NCBI RefSeq assembly: GCF_001006005.1
Contig: NZ_CP011254.1
Span: 744,001 to 808,000, forward strand
Direction: 5' to 3'
Length of the DNA stretch: 64,000 bases
Source: Serratia fonticola
Lineage (GTDB): Bacteria; Pseudomonadota; Gammaproteobacteria; Enterobacterales; Enterobacteriaceae
How positions within the stretch are numbered: the stretch's first letter is position 1; each line of letters starts with the position of its first letter. This document shows, piece by piece, positions 30,774-39,776 of this stretch. The translations under genes were made by a program, and so were the position numbers. The notes below the pieces were generated by a model that did not search any database, had not been told where the DNA came from, and saw only the letters and a list, made by a program, of their open reading frames with translations.

Positions 30774-31402
30774 AAAAGAATGCTCCTGATGATGAAACGG
30801 AGAAACGGGGCTTGCCTATGGAACGCTTTGTTCCAGACGCAAGCCAACAGCTTCATTGAGCTGTATGAGTTTAAACTTGACCTAACACTGCTACGGCACA
30901 AAGCCAAACTCAATCTGACAGGCTGCTTTGTGCCTGAAGCGGGCGTTGCCTACAATCATAGTATTTAGCCTGTGTGGAGCACGTCATTGCCCCACGGGTT
31001 CTAATTGACATAAAATACTTGATTAATATGTAGATGATATCAATTTCTGATAGTTGACTAATGAAAATTAGTGGGGAATTGGATAATCACTTTTAGCGAT
31101 TAAAACAGTTTCCCACAGAAAAAAGTAACACAAATAAGGAAATGTGCGATATCAGCTGGACGCCTGATCCCAGCTCGTAAGCACCGCATGATTGAAAGCG
31201 TTAACTCCGGTGTTGTCACTGTCTGTGATGGCATTTCAGGCACGACTCTACCGGACCATCAGGTACAGAGCTAGATGATTGTTGCAGTTGCATTCAAAGC
31301 GCCCCATAAAGCGGGCTGGCGTGGCGGGGAAAGCATTGCGTGCATAACCAAAAATACTTATGATATAAAACATCTACCACGTCACATATTTTTAGGTGAA
31401 AA
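30774..31402. other. Gene-free stretch with coding remnants
   Basis: Nothing complete is supported. Protein-like fragments on the plus strand are LYEFKLDLTLLRHKAKLNLT (about 30,860-30,920, ending at 30,968) and RLIPARKHRMIESVNSGVVT (about 31,160-31,220, ending at 31,274); neither has a convincing start. They look like leftovers of displaced genes. The last 30 bp hold the AGGTGAAAA ribosome site of the SIR2 gene. Confidence 0.4.
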
Positions 31403-34312
31403 ATGGATTTCGACAAGGACAAAGACCTCATCCCTGAGTTTCTTAAAAATTCAATCAATGAAAAAAAACTTGTTATCTTTGTTGGTGCAGGGCTTTCCCG
31501 ATCAGCAGGTTTACCTGATTGGAAAAAAATAACAATGGAGATACTTGCTGAAAACATAAAAACAATATCAAAAGCAACCGGGTTTTATTCTGCATTAGAA
31601 AACGACGTAATGACCCCGCTAGAGGTTCTTGACAAAATACAGAATGATAAAAAAATAATTCTAGAAGGTTTTGAACGAAAATTAAAAATAAAGGACAATG
31701 AAAGCAAAATACACCGAACCCTAAGTGAAATTAGTCGAAAAATAATAACCACAAATTTCGACAAACTCATCGAGAGTAACAGTTCAATTGAAAACATCAT
31801 TACTCATGACAGTCAATATAATTTATCCAAAATAGATGATCATGACGAATTTATACTAAAAATACATGGAGATATCAACCAAGCCGATAAATGCATAATT
31901 TTCACCAACCAGTTTGATGAACTTTATAAAAATGAATCACTCGGGGTATTTCAACTTCAAAAATTACTTTCAGAAAATACATGCTTATTTGTAGGTTTTT
32001 CGTTTCAAGATCCCTATGTCAAAGAACTATTTGACTACATTCAAAAAAAATATAATGGATTTGGTAAAAACAACTTTATCATTTCCACTAATGAAATACA
32101 AATACCCGGCATTAGAACCATCAAACTATCCAATTACGATGAACTACCCGCTTATTTTAACAAGCTAGCGACTCTCTCCCCATATTCATTAGAAAAAACA
32201 AAAGAAGTTACAGAAAAAAGCGCACCGTTTTTCACTAATATATTATCTTCCGCAGAGATGGATGGAAGTGATATTCCTCCACTAGTATCGTCTTGGGTTG
32301 GAAGAGAAAGAGAGTTGCAAGCAATTCAAAGACAATATTACAAAGTGATTTTTATCACCGGATTCGGCGGTGAAGGTAAATCAGCTCTAGCTTCTCAAGC
32401 TTTTTCAATGCTGCAAACTTCAGGTGATTATTCGATTTATGACTGGAGAGATTTTAAGGAAGAAGAACACAACTTCCATTATAAAATACTATCCATGATC
32501 CGTCTTGTCTCTTCTGACTTTAATTTGAATAGCCTAAGTGGTTTGGATGATGAAGCCCTCATTCAGATATTCTTCAATAACCTGTCAAATAAAAAAGGCC
32601 TTTTTATATTAGATAATGTTGACCGCTATATTGATATGGAAACTTTAGAGCCGATTAATGAGATCGGTAAGTTTTTCAAAGCAGCAATGAAGTTCGATCA
32701 TCGATCTATCTTTATATTTACTTGTCGTCCATTTATTCAATATGCAACGGTTGATTTCATTCAGCTGTCTTTAAAAGGATTAACGGAAGCTAACACAATA
32801 GAGCTATTTAACAAACCTGAAATACCTTTAAGTAAGGAAAAACGATTGCATTATGCGAAAGTCGCGCATAATTTAACTAAAGGCCATGCTCTTTGGTTAA
32901 ATCTAATCATGGCTCAGGCTTTGCGTGGAGAAGGCAGCTTGCAGCAATTTTTAAGCAATATTGGTTCGTCTATCTCTAGCGACTCCACAGATTCAGCATT
33001 ACTAGCAGAAACTATTCTTAACAAAGTTTGGAGTATATTAAATGAACGAGATCAAAAGCTATTAAAAACACTTGCAGAAGCTGTCCGCTCGGAAACTGCG
33101 GAGGATTATGCAGAAATACTTCGTGATGAATTGAATTACAATAAGTTCAGTAAGTCATTAAAAACATTATCTAACTTGAACTTAATCATAAAGAAAATAA
33201 ACAGTGATTATATTGAGCTACATCCATTAGTAAAAGAATTTGTCCGAAAAAATCATTATGTTGGTGAACGCAGTAAGTATATCTATTTACTTATAAAATA
33301 TTATGACAAATTCCTAATTATATTAAAGGAGAAGTTGAGCCATAAACTTAACTTCAAGGAATTATCTGGCTTCACAAACAAGGCAGAACTTGCTATAAAC
33401 GCAGCTGATTATCAAGAAGCTATTAACTCCTTAAAGGAGGTTTACTCAGCAATTAATGCTGCTGGTTATACTGAAGAATATCTCCGCGTATGTAAAATAT
33501 TTCTGAATTCATTTTCATGGTCGAAAAATAGCATATCAAAAATTGCGAATTTAGATGTGTTCCTTAATGATGCATCATCTATGGCTGCCGAATATGGAGA
33601 TATAGCCACCTGCAATCTTTGCATCGAAAAATTCGAAAGCGTAGTGGAAGGGAAAGACGAAAAATATATACAACTATGTAAAATGAAAGCATTTTCATCA
33701 TGGGCTGAAAAAAAATACGATACTGCAATTAATATATGCGAAGAGGCTCTTTACTTGTTGGAAAGAACCAACCAGCCAGATAAATATCATATAGAAAATA
33801 CATACGCACTTAGCCTAAGAGATAGTGGTGAACCTAAAAACATTTCAAAAGCGCTAAAACTGTTCACCAAAAATATTTCTCTTGAAACACTACTCGATCA
33901 AAGCGAGAAGATAACTGATAAGTTTAGTGCATCAACTTATGGCAACATAGGAAAATGCTTGGCATTGAATAACAATCATGCCGATGCATTGACTTGTTAC
34001 TACAAATCATTTTATTGCGTGATGCAAGAAAATGATGCAAATCGCCTGATAAATTTCGGACATGTTTCAAAATGGATATTTGAAAGTTTACATGCAATGG
34101 GTGAAAATCTCGCAAGCTATTATTTTTTAAAATTCGCCCTTGATTCTTGGGAGTCGACATCACCATATTATTATGGACAAACAGCAGCTTGTGAGCCGTA
34201 TAAAAAAGCAATTGGTGCGTTCGTAGAAAATGGTATTAAGGAAATGGATAAATGGAGGATTGAAAAATACTGCATTGATTGGGTTAATTCTAATTCCCCT
34301 TATACCATATAA
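31403..34312 (+). CDS. SIR2-STAND-TPR protein, probable anti-phage defence
   Basis: 969 residues in three parts. Residues about 20-260 form a SIR2-like NADase domain: KLVIFVGAGLSRSAGLPDWK, ITTNFDKLIESN, KIHGDINQ and CLFVGFSFQDPYV. About 290-600 is a STAND/NB-ARC-type NTPase with Walker A ITGFGGEGKSALASQAF and Walker B GLFILDNVDRY. The rest is helical repeat, TPR-like. The combination is known from SIR2-carrying Avs-type (Avs5-like) defence proteins, where the C-terminal repeats sense a phage protein and the SIR2 domain depletes NAD+. Low GC and codon use differ from the neighbours, as usual for defence cargo. Subtype is uncertain. Confidence 0.8.
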   Translation: MDFDKDKDLIPEFLKNSINEKKLVIFVGAGLSRSAGLPDWKKITMEILAENIKTISKATGFYSALENDVMTPLEVLDKIQNDKKIILEGFERKLKIKDNESKIHRTLSEISRKIITTNFDKLIESNSSIENIITHDSQYNLSKIDDHDEFILKIHGDINQADKCIIFTNQFDELYKNESLGVFQLQKLLSENTCLFVGFSFQDPYVKELFDYIQKKYNGFGKNNFIISTNEIQIPGIRTIKLSNYDELPAYFNKLATLSPYSLEKTKEVTEKSAPFFTNILSSAEMDGSDIPPLVSSWVGRERELQAIQRQYYKVIFITGFGGEGKSALASQAFSMLQTSGDYSIYDWRDFKEEEHNFHYKILSMIRLVSSDFNLNSLSGLDDEALIQIFFNNLSNKKGLFILDNVDRYIDMETLEPINEIGKFFKAAMKFDHRSIFIFTCRPFIQYATVDFIQLSLKGLTEANTIELFNKPEIPLSKEKRLHYAKVAHNLTKGHALWLNLIMAQALRGEGSLQQFLSNIGSSISSDSTDSALLAETILNKVWSILNERDQKLLKTLAEAVRSETAEDYAEILRDELNYNKFSKSLKTLSNLNLIIKKINSDYIELHPLVKEFVRKNHYVGERSKYIYLLIKYYDKFLIILKEKLSHKLNFKELSGFTNKAELAINAADYQEAINSLKEVYSAINAAGYTEEYLRVCKIFLNSFSWSKNSISKIANLDVFLNDASSMAAEYGDIATCNLCIEKFESVVEGKDEKYIQLCKMKAFSSWAEKKYDTAINICEEALYLLERTNQPDKYHIENTYALSLRDSGEPKNISKALKLFTKNISLETLLDQSEKITDKFSASTYGNIGKCLALNNNHADALTCYYKSFYCVMQENDANRLINFGHVSKWIFESLHAMGENLASYYFLKFALDSWESTSPYYYGQTAACEPYKKAIGAFVENGIKEMDKWRIEKYCIDWVNSNSPYTI

Positions 34313-34588
34313 TATTATTGGGCTGAGAAATAAATAGAACTCTCAGCCCCACCCCTTATATTGAAGAGCCGTTAGACTTAATAATACCGTCCCTAATCCG
34401 TTCATTAATTTCTTCACAACGTGCCTGCCATGGTGTTAATTCGCTACGAAAAAGACCTCAGCAGTTTTTGTAAGCACCCCGTAAAAACAGAACATTCAAT
34501 TTTATATGCCTCCCAATATCTCTCTACACAGAGGCAAAATCTGCTCCTCGCTCAAAGCCGACTGTCGGATAAGGTTGTACACAGGGCG
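34313..34588 (-). other. Degenerate stretch downstream of the relaxase gene
   Basis: GGCTGAGA and TCTCAGCC (34,321-34,348) form a hairpin after the SIR2 gene. On the minus strand, coding-like bits follow the relaxase stop: VYNLIRQSALSEEQILPLCR in the relaxase frame beyond its TAA, and ELTPWQARCEEINERIRDGI ending at about 34,363. They lie in different frames with stops between. I read them as remnants of one small ICE gene. Confidence 0.4.
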
Positions 34589-36037
34589 TTAAGATTTTAC
34601 CACCATAGACGGATTATCCTCAGGGATGTGATGATTTTCATAAAGCTTCTTGGCGACGATAAGATAGCCTGTCATTTTCTGAAATTTTCCCTCCCTAGCC
34701 TTGTCTTGATATACATGACAGGTATACATCACGCCTTTATCCTGTCGATGTCTGCCTAATCGTTCAAACGCGCTTTGTAATTTGGTTTTATCTGCGGAAG
34801 ATTGGTGATTTTCTGCTAAAAACTGATGAAAGATGTTTGGCGAACGGATAAAGACATAACCTGCGATGATATGTATTCGAGAGTTGGCCGTATTAATTGA
34901 AAATTTTCCTGAGCAACACCCTTCTTTGAGCCATTGCCAAAACCCCTCACCAATTCCATCAGTCTCTGGAGAGGGAATATTTTCCGATTCCGTTATTGCC
35001 AGCGCTTCTGTTGACTGGACCGGCTGAGCCGATACCGCCCCCTCGTCCAATACCAAATCACTCGGCTTAGAAAACTCCATAACATTCAATAAATCTCCAG
35101 CCACATCCTCCTCAAGCAAAGCAGGCGCTATATCCTTTTCATCAACTACGGCACTATCAAGAGCGAAAACGGATGATTCGGGCAAAGCACCCTCAACGAG
35201 TTGGGAGGCAAAATGCAGTGGCTTGGAAGATACAGAATCGAGTGAAACAGGTTGTACTGGTGCCAAAGCCATATTGGCAATGTCAGGTCCCGGTTTTCCT
35301 ACCGATTTGCTGATAGCATCCAAGACTATGGCATTGACTATTCCTGACTCATTGCGAAATCCCGTCAAATATAACGATAGCGTGTTGAGCAACTCCGGCC
35401 AGGCCCCCAACCAGAGCAATACCTCATCAGGAATGACTCTCCAGGCCAGCATCGCACTCAAACTTCGCGCCTGCGCCGAATCAGTAACCGGCTTGAAACG
35501 AAAACGATAGGGTTCGTCCGGCATAGCCTTGAGTGGCACCCAACGCTGCCCACTCTCCAACTCAACCTCAATTTGGCATAACCTGTCTAGCGATTGCAGC
35601 ATTGCTGAATAGACAATCACCGCATTCCAAGCGGTACTCTGTGAGGCCTGTTCTTCCGGTGGGGCCCCGACCGGTAGCAGATAATTTTTGGATAGCCGAG
35701 CGGCATAAGCCACTGTTTCAAGCAGGTGATCCACCATGCCCCCCAGATACGCATGGTGATCGTTCTCCGTTGCAGGGAACTGCTGCATTAAAGCAACGCA
35801 ATGCTCCAACGGCTGCAGATAATACTGCTGGTATAGGTCTTTTGGCAGTGATGAATAATCCCATAACATTTGCAGCCACTGCCCTCGCCGGAGTGGAGCC
35901 AACAACTCACAGGCCGACACAGGAGCATGATAACCGTCTGGCACATGGAGTGACAATGACTGCGCCGCGGCAGCTTTTTCGTCGTTAACTGTCTTGACTG
36001 ATGGAACGGGCAGATACTTCAGGAGAGACTTCAACAT
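34589..36037 (-). CDS. traI: MobH-type relaxase TraI (TraI_2 family)
   Basis: 482 residues. The N-terminal TraI_2 domain carries the HD-type metal motif HHAYLGGMVDHLLETVAYA near residue 95, the mark of MobH relaxases. A variable Pro/Glu/Ser-rich linker (about 270-360) joins the C-terminal DUF1528-type domain with GVMYTCHVYQDKAREGKFQK and YLIVAKKLYE. It should nick oriT and start DNA transfer of this ICE. At 482 residues it is shorter than many MobH proteins, but both ends look intact. It overlaps the small upstream gene by 7 bp. Confidence 0.85.
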   Translation of the reverse strand: MLKSLLKYLPVPSVKTVNDEKAAAAQSLSLHVPDGYHAPVSACELLAPLRRGQWLQMLWDYSSLPKDLYQQYYLQPLEHCVALMQQFPATENDHHAYLGGMVDHLLETVAYAARLSKNYLLPVGAPPEEQASQSTAWNAVIVYSAMLQSLDRLCQIEVELESGQRWVPLKAMPDEPYRFRFKPVTDSAQARSLSAMLAWRVIPDEVLLWLGAWPELLNTLSLYLTGFRNESGIVNAIVLDAISKSVGKPGPDIANMALAPVQPVSLDSVSSKPLHFASQLVEGALPESSVFALDSAVVDEKDIAPALLEEDVAGDLLNVMEFSKPSDLVLDEGAVSAQPVQSTEALAITESENIPSPETDGIGEGFWQWLKEGCCSGKFSINTANSRIHIIAGYVFIRSPNIFHQFLAENHQSSADKTKLQSAFERLGRHRQDKGVMYTCHVYQDKAREGKFQKMTGYLIVAKKLYENHHIPEDNPSMVVKS

Positions 36038-36258
36038 AAGTCATCCTCTATGCCCTTTTTCCAAGGTTTTTCTACCCAATATTGATGTATCGCAGCTTCA
36101 TTCTCCCCCATCATCCAGTACAAAGCATCGCCCACAATCATCTCCAAAGGCAACTGCAATAAGGCTGCGATCCGCTGCTGCTCTTGCATCTCCAAGGCCT
36201 CTTGTTCGGCGAGATCGGTCTGAAAAATCTGCGGGTTGAGTTCGAAAGGAAGTCGCAT
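36031..36258 (-). CDS. Small ICE protein coupled to the relaxase
   Basis: 75 residues (MRLPFELNPQIFQTDLAEQE...). The central part is a helix (EALEMQEQQRIAALLQLPLE). It has no transmembrane segment. The ORF runs into traI with a 7-bp overlap, so coupling with the relaxase is expected; a similarly small gene often stands before traI in this ICE class (from memory). Function is not recognised. Confidence 0.7.
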   Translation of the reverse strand: MRLPFELNPQIFQTDLAEQEALEMQEQQRIAALLQLPLEMIVGDALYWMMGENEAAIHQYWVEKPWKKGIEDDLC

Positions 36259-36361
36259 AACGTAGTCCTGTTTTCCTAAGAAATAGGAGCCTCACTCTAT
36301 AAAGATAGAGTGCTACAGCAACAAACAACTCTAATATGAAAATTTAAAATTAAACTCCAAG

Positions 36362-36524
36362 AAAAACGCCCCAATGTTGCCGGGGCGCTGAAATCAGTAT
36401 TATGCCACTGATTTTCTGTTACTTTCTAAACGTACTAACCACCAATAAAGATAGTAATCTGGCGTTCGCAGAACCCGGTTATATTTCACCACCAGCGAGT
36501 TACTGGTGATGACTTCTGCCAGGT
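36362..36524. repeat. Direct repeat, left copy, flanking the phenazine cargo
   Basis: Pairs with 52,397-52,563. Both copies have the same orientation and the same order: terminator hairpin, then the tail of a methyltransferase-like gene. I count about 27 differences in about 158 positions. The repeats bracket exactly the phenazine operon and the DUF2461 gene. Confidence 0.85.
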
Positions 36525-36529
36525 TCTAC
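36362..36529 (-). pseudogene. Remnant: 3' end of methyltransferase-like gene plus terminator
   Basis: Minus-strand codons 36,529-36,400 read LAEVITSNSLVVKYNRVLRT, then PDYYLYWWLVRLESNRKSVA and a stop. This is the tail of the gene at 52,435-53,127 (PAEIITGNSLTMQYNRVLRT...). A TAG closes the frame on the upstream side. Downstream the terminator hairpin CGCCCC/GGGGCG with TTTTTC is also shared. DNA identity to 52,397-52,563 is about 83% by eye. It marks one edge of the phenazine cargo. Confidence 0.85.
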
Positions 36530-36775
36530 GACAAATATTACTACTGAAAACGATTACTGAGCCTTAGCCAGAACGGAGGAGCCCACCCACAATTTGCAAC
36601 TTGCGGTTATTCCCGCAAAATGCCAAACACAACATTTACCGGAGGTAACCATCACAATGTGGGGTCAAGGGAACGCTCATGAGTCATCAGTTTATTGATT
36701 ACCTATAAAGACTGATAAAACGATGCCTAGACTATAAAACCAAGTAGTATTTGCCGATAGATATAACAGGTACGC
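36530..36775. other. Gene-free stretch between remnant and phenazine operon
   Basis: No gene is supported. A 13-codon frame at 36,657-36,698 follows GGAGGT but has nothing to control on that strand. No strong terminator for the phenazine operon is visible. Confidence 0.5.
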
Positions 36776-37813
36776 TTAGAAACGGGTATCGACAGCATCA
36801 GCTAACATGGCAAGCAAGTGCTCACTATCCTCCCAGTTGAGACAAGGGTCCGTGATCGATTGCCCATAGGTCAACGCTTGGCCCGAGGTTACTGGTTGTG
36901 TACCTTCGACAAGAAAACTTTCCGCCATTATACCAGCCACAGTAGCCGATCCTGTGCGAATTTGCTGGCAAACATCCTCGGCGACAACCAATTGATTACG
37001 GGCTATTTTCTGGCTGTTCCCATGACTAAAATCGACCACCAGATATTCAGGTAAACTGTATGCCCGCAGCTTGTCGTGCGCAGTTGCAATATCTGCCGCA
37101 TGGTAGTTCGGAGTTTTACCACCACGCAAAATGAGATGCCCGTAAGCGTTGCCCCTGGTTAGATAAACCGCCATCTGTTCATGTTTATCCTGAGAGAAAA
37201 AGGTATGGCTGGCACGGGCTGCGCGAATTGCATCAATAGCAACGGCGACATTGCCATCGGTGCCATTTTTAAACCCTATTGGACAAGATAGTGCCGACGC
37301 CATTTCCCGATGTACCTGACTTTCAGTAGTGCGTGCACCAATAGCACCCCAGCTAATTAAATCAGCAATATACCTTCCCACAACCACATCTAAATACTCT
37401 GTAGCAGTTGGCAACCCGAGTTGGTTAATATCCAACAGCAGTTTACGAGCCATTTCAAGGCCGCGGTTGACCTGACAACTTCCATCTAACGCAGGGTCGG
37501 AGATAAACCCTTTCCAGCCAACAACAGTACGTGGCTTTTCGAAATAGGTACGCATGACGATTTCCAACCTATCCTGATAGAGCTCCCGCTGCGCAGCCAG
37601 CAGCCTGGCATAATCCAGCGTAGCCCCCCGATCATGAATCGAACATGGGCCAATGACGACCAGTAAACGTTTATCTTCCCCGTAAAGAATGCGCTCGATC
37701 CGTTTACGTGCTGTAATGACATTATCAATTACCTCTACAGGGGCTGGTAATCTAGCTGCTAGATTACTTGGTGTCTCTAAACTATCAATACAGAACTCAT
37801 CTATTTTGTACAT
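36776..37813 (-). CDS. 3-Deoxy-7-phosphoheptulonate (DAHP) synthase, type I
   Basis: 345 residues from the ATG at 37813, chosen for the AAGGA site before it. The motif VVIGPCSIHDRGA and the pattern RTYFEKPRTVVGWKGFISDP mark the AroF/G/H (type I) family; Lys and His metal and PEP ligands are in place (GFKNGTDGN, VDFSHGNSQK). It makes DAHP from PEP and erythrose 4-phosphate, the entry to chorismate. As the last gene of the phenazine operon it would supply precursor, the job done by the unrelated type II PhzC in Pseudomonas. Feedback insensitivity is possible but cannot be read here. Confidence 0.93.
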   Translation of the reverse strand: MYKIDEFCIDSLETPSNLAARLPAPVEVIDNVITARKRIERILYGEDKRLLVVIGPCSIHDRGATLDYARLLAAQRELYQDRLEIVMRTYFEKPRTVVGWKGFISDPALDGSCQVNRGLEMARKLLLDINQLGLPTATEYLDVVVGRYIADLISWGAIGARTTESQVHREMASALSCPIGFKNGTDGNVAVAIDAIRAARASHTFFSQDKHEQMAVYLTRGNAYGHLILRGGKTPNYHAADIATAHDKLRAYSLPEYLVVDFSHGNSQKIARNQLVVAEDVCQQIRTGSATVAGIMAESFLVEGTQPVTSGQALTYGQSITDPCLNWEDSEHLLAMLADAVDTRF

Positions 37814-37846
37814 AACGTTCCTTAATGCAAACACTGGTGTACATGT

Positions 37847-39259
37847 TTATACGATAAAATCCTTAATAAACTTGTAAGAAAGGCTTTTATGAAGAGAGAA
37901 TTTTTTGGCTATGATAAATAATAGGCTAGCCAGCATATCTTTCACTCCCTCTCCGCGTGTTTTAACGCCCATAATATCTTTAGTCACTTTGAATTGAATA
38001 TACGCCAACAGGTCATGCTTATAAGGGTAATAAGCACCTAACCGGTCGGCGATTACCATTCCAGAAACTACTGCCCCTTCATGCCCGCCCAAACTGGTAT
38101 CTACGCCGCAAAACCACATGTTGTTGCCGCCTTGTATTTCTCCTAAACGGGCCTTATGCAAGAAATCGTCGGGTTGCTGCTTAGACACACGCCAACGGCA
38201 GGTTCTTACCAGCTTTAGCGGATCGACGGGCACTTTGGGATCGAGAGTTACCAGCAGCGGTTCGATAATATTCCTGTACGGCGACAGCGCGTTAATCACC
38301 CGTGTGACGCTTCCGGCTGGCGTTCTCGGCTGGATGTCAGTAAATTGCCGGAAATTGAAATAGTGTGGTACCACGTTCTCACCCAAGTAGCGAGTGTCAT
38401 GGTGGGCAATGCTTTCTATATCGTGGTAGGCGAAATGAGAAAGAATTTCCTTTTGCTTTGTCGTTGCTTCATCCAATAGGGATAAGGTGACCTCTGCCGA
38501 AGTAGCGAAAATAACTGCATCGAATACTTCTTCTTTTCCTTTATAGTATACCGCAACACGTTTGCCATAGGGTTTCACTCGCTGCACAGGTGTGTTCAGC
38601 TTTAAGCTCTCCCCTAACATGTCTGCCAGAGTTTGTAGATAGCGGCTCATACCGCCTTCCACTTTGCGCCAATAACCGGGCGAAAAAAACGAAACCAAAT
38701 TTGCATTGAACGAAATTGCAAAAAACATCAGCGGATAGCTGCACAGGTCGACATTACAACCAGTCGAAATACTGATCATCGGGTAGAGTGCTTGGTAGAT
38801 AAACCTTGACGAATAACTGTTCTCATCAAGATAATCCGAAATCGACATTGTTTTATAACGTTCTTCGCCGGAACTAATAACCTCCGACATTCCCAGTTGA
38901 AAGCGACTAAACTCATCCTGCATGGCTTGGCGTAAAGGGCCATCCAAATGAACATTGCTCCAGTATTGCGCCTCCCCAGGAAAGCGAGCATGGAATGATG
39001 AAGGTGCCACGTAGTTTTCAATGCCTAAATACTTCAGCAAATTAAATACGTTTGGTGAAATCCGCTCGTTAAAATATTCCACCCCCATATCTACGGGGAT
39101 ACGGCCGTGTTCATTAGTATCAATATGGCAAGTATAAACATGTCCGCCGATATAATCGTTTACCTCAAATAACGTTATATTATGTTTATCACGCAATAAC
39201 CAAGCTGCTACAGTCCCTGCTGCGCCGCCGCCGATAATGGCGATATTCTTTTTTTTCAT
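37847..39259 (-). CDS. FAD-dependent amine-oxidase-type oxidoreductase
   Basis: 470 residues. The N-terminal FAD fold is clear (NIAIIGGGAAGTVAAWLL, then the acidic strand end ITLFEVNDYIGGHV), and the C-terminal flavin segment NNMWFCGVDTSLGGHEGAVV fits the amine oxidase/phytoene-desaturase superfamily. It overlaps the next upstream gene by 4 bp inside the phenazine operon. It may oxidise or dehydrogenate a phenazine intermediate; the reaction is unknown. The basic C-terminal tail (KKFSLHKSLSYKFIKDF) may bind membrane. Confidence 0.8.
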   Translation of the reverse strand: MKKKNIAIIGGGAAGTVAAWLLRDKHNITLFEVNDYIGGHVYTCHIDTNEHGRIPVDMGVEYFNERISPNVFNLLKYLGIENYVAPSSFHARFPGEAQYWSNVHLDGPLRQAMQDEFSRFQLGMSEVISSGEERYKTMSISDYLDENSYSSRFIYQALYPMISISTGCNVDLCSYPLMFFAISFNANLVSFFSPGYWRKVEGGMSRYLQTLADMLGESLKLNTPVQRVKPYGKRVAVYYKGKEEVFDAVIFATSAEVTLSLLDEATTKQKEILSHFAYHDIESIAHHDTRYLGENVVPHYFNFRQFTDIQPRTPAGSVTRVINALSPYRNIIEPLLVTLDPKVPVDPLKLVRTCRWRVSKQQPDDFLHKARLGEIQGGNNMWFCGVDTSLGGHEGAVVSGMVIADRLGAYYPYKHDLLAYIQFKVTKDIMGVKTRGEGVKDMLASLLFIIAKKFSLHKSLSYKFIKDFIV

Positions 39260-39714
39260 TGAGAGAGCACCTCAAGTTTCTGTGTACATACCCAATGCAG
39301 GCACCGCTTCACGCCCATACGCCTTTGTGTCAGCTTTACTTCTCTCAATTGCAGCCTCCATATTTTAAAAGCCATAACTCGACTAATTGGATAACGCTCA
39401 TAATAGAAGCTCCGTGCCTGTTCTTCATGTTCATCGGACAAAGGCGTAATGTGGGCTTGATATTGCACTCCCTTCATAGACATCATAGAACTCGCTGATG
39501 AAATAATAGTTCCAGAAACCATCGGTGCCTTCAGCATTAACTGGGAGTGGCGTGAATTGATATCACTCATCAGATATAACGCCATCTGGTCTTTCTGAAA
39601 TTGATAAAAACAGCTTGCTGACCAGACTACACCTTCAGCAGCGACACTTAACGTTAACACTCGTTCCTGATTAATGAAATGACATATTTCACGCAACTGC
39701 TTTTCAATGTTCAT
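39256..39714 (-). CDS. YhbP-like flavin-binding split-barrel protein
   Basis: 152 residues resembling E. coli YhbP (UPF0306): RVLTLSVAAEGVVWSASCFY, then QMALYLMSDINSRHSQLM and VSGTI, typical of the PNPOx-like flavin-binding split barrel. It is a distant relative of PhzG, which is encoded separately in the same operon. It could bind FMN or a phenazine; no catalytic role can be assigned. Start and stop overlap or abut neighbours, so it belongs to the operon. Confidence 0.7.
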   Translation of the reverse strand: MNIEKQLREICHFINQERVLTLSVAAEGVVWSASCFYQFQKDQMALYLMSDINSRHSQLMLKAPMVSGTIISSASSMMSMKGVQYQAHITPLSDEHEEQARSFYYERYPISRVMAFKIWRLQLREVKLTQRRMGVKRCLHWVCTQKLEVLSQ

Positions 39715-39776
39715 TACCCCTCCTTAGCATAATCTTTGGATAGTGTTCTGGATGTATTGATATTAAATTTCCGCCA

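Noticed and set aside
36657..36698. 13-codon frame with good ribosome site, possible attenuator peptide
   Set aside because: Points away from the phenazine operon and has no downstream gene on its strand.
39256..39714. Second PhzG
   Set aside because: The sequence resembles YhbP/UPF0306, is too short for PhzG, and lacks its C-terminal motif; the real PhzG is at 44,976.
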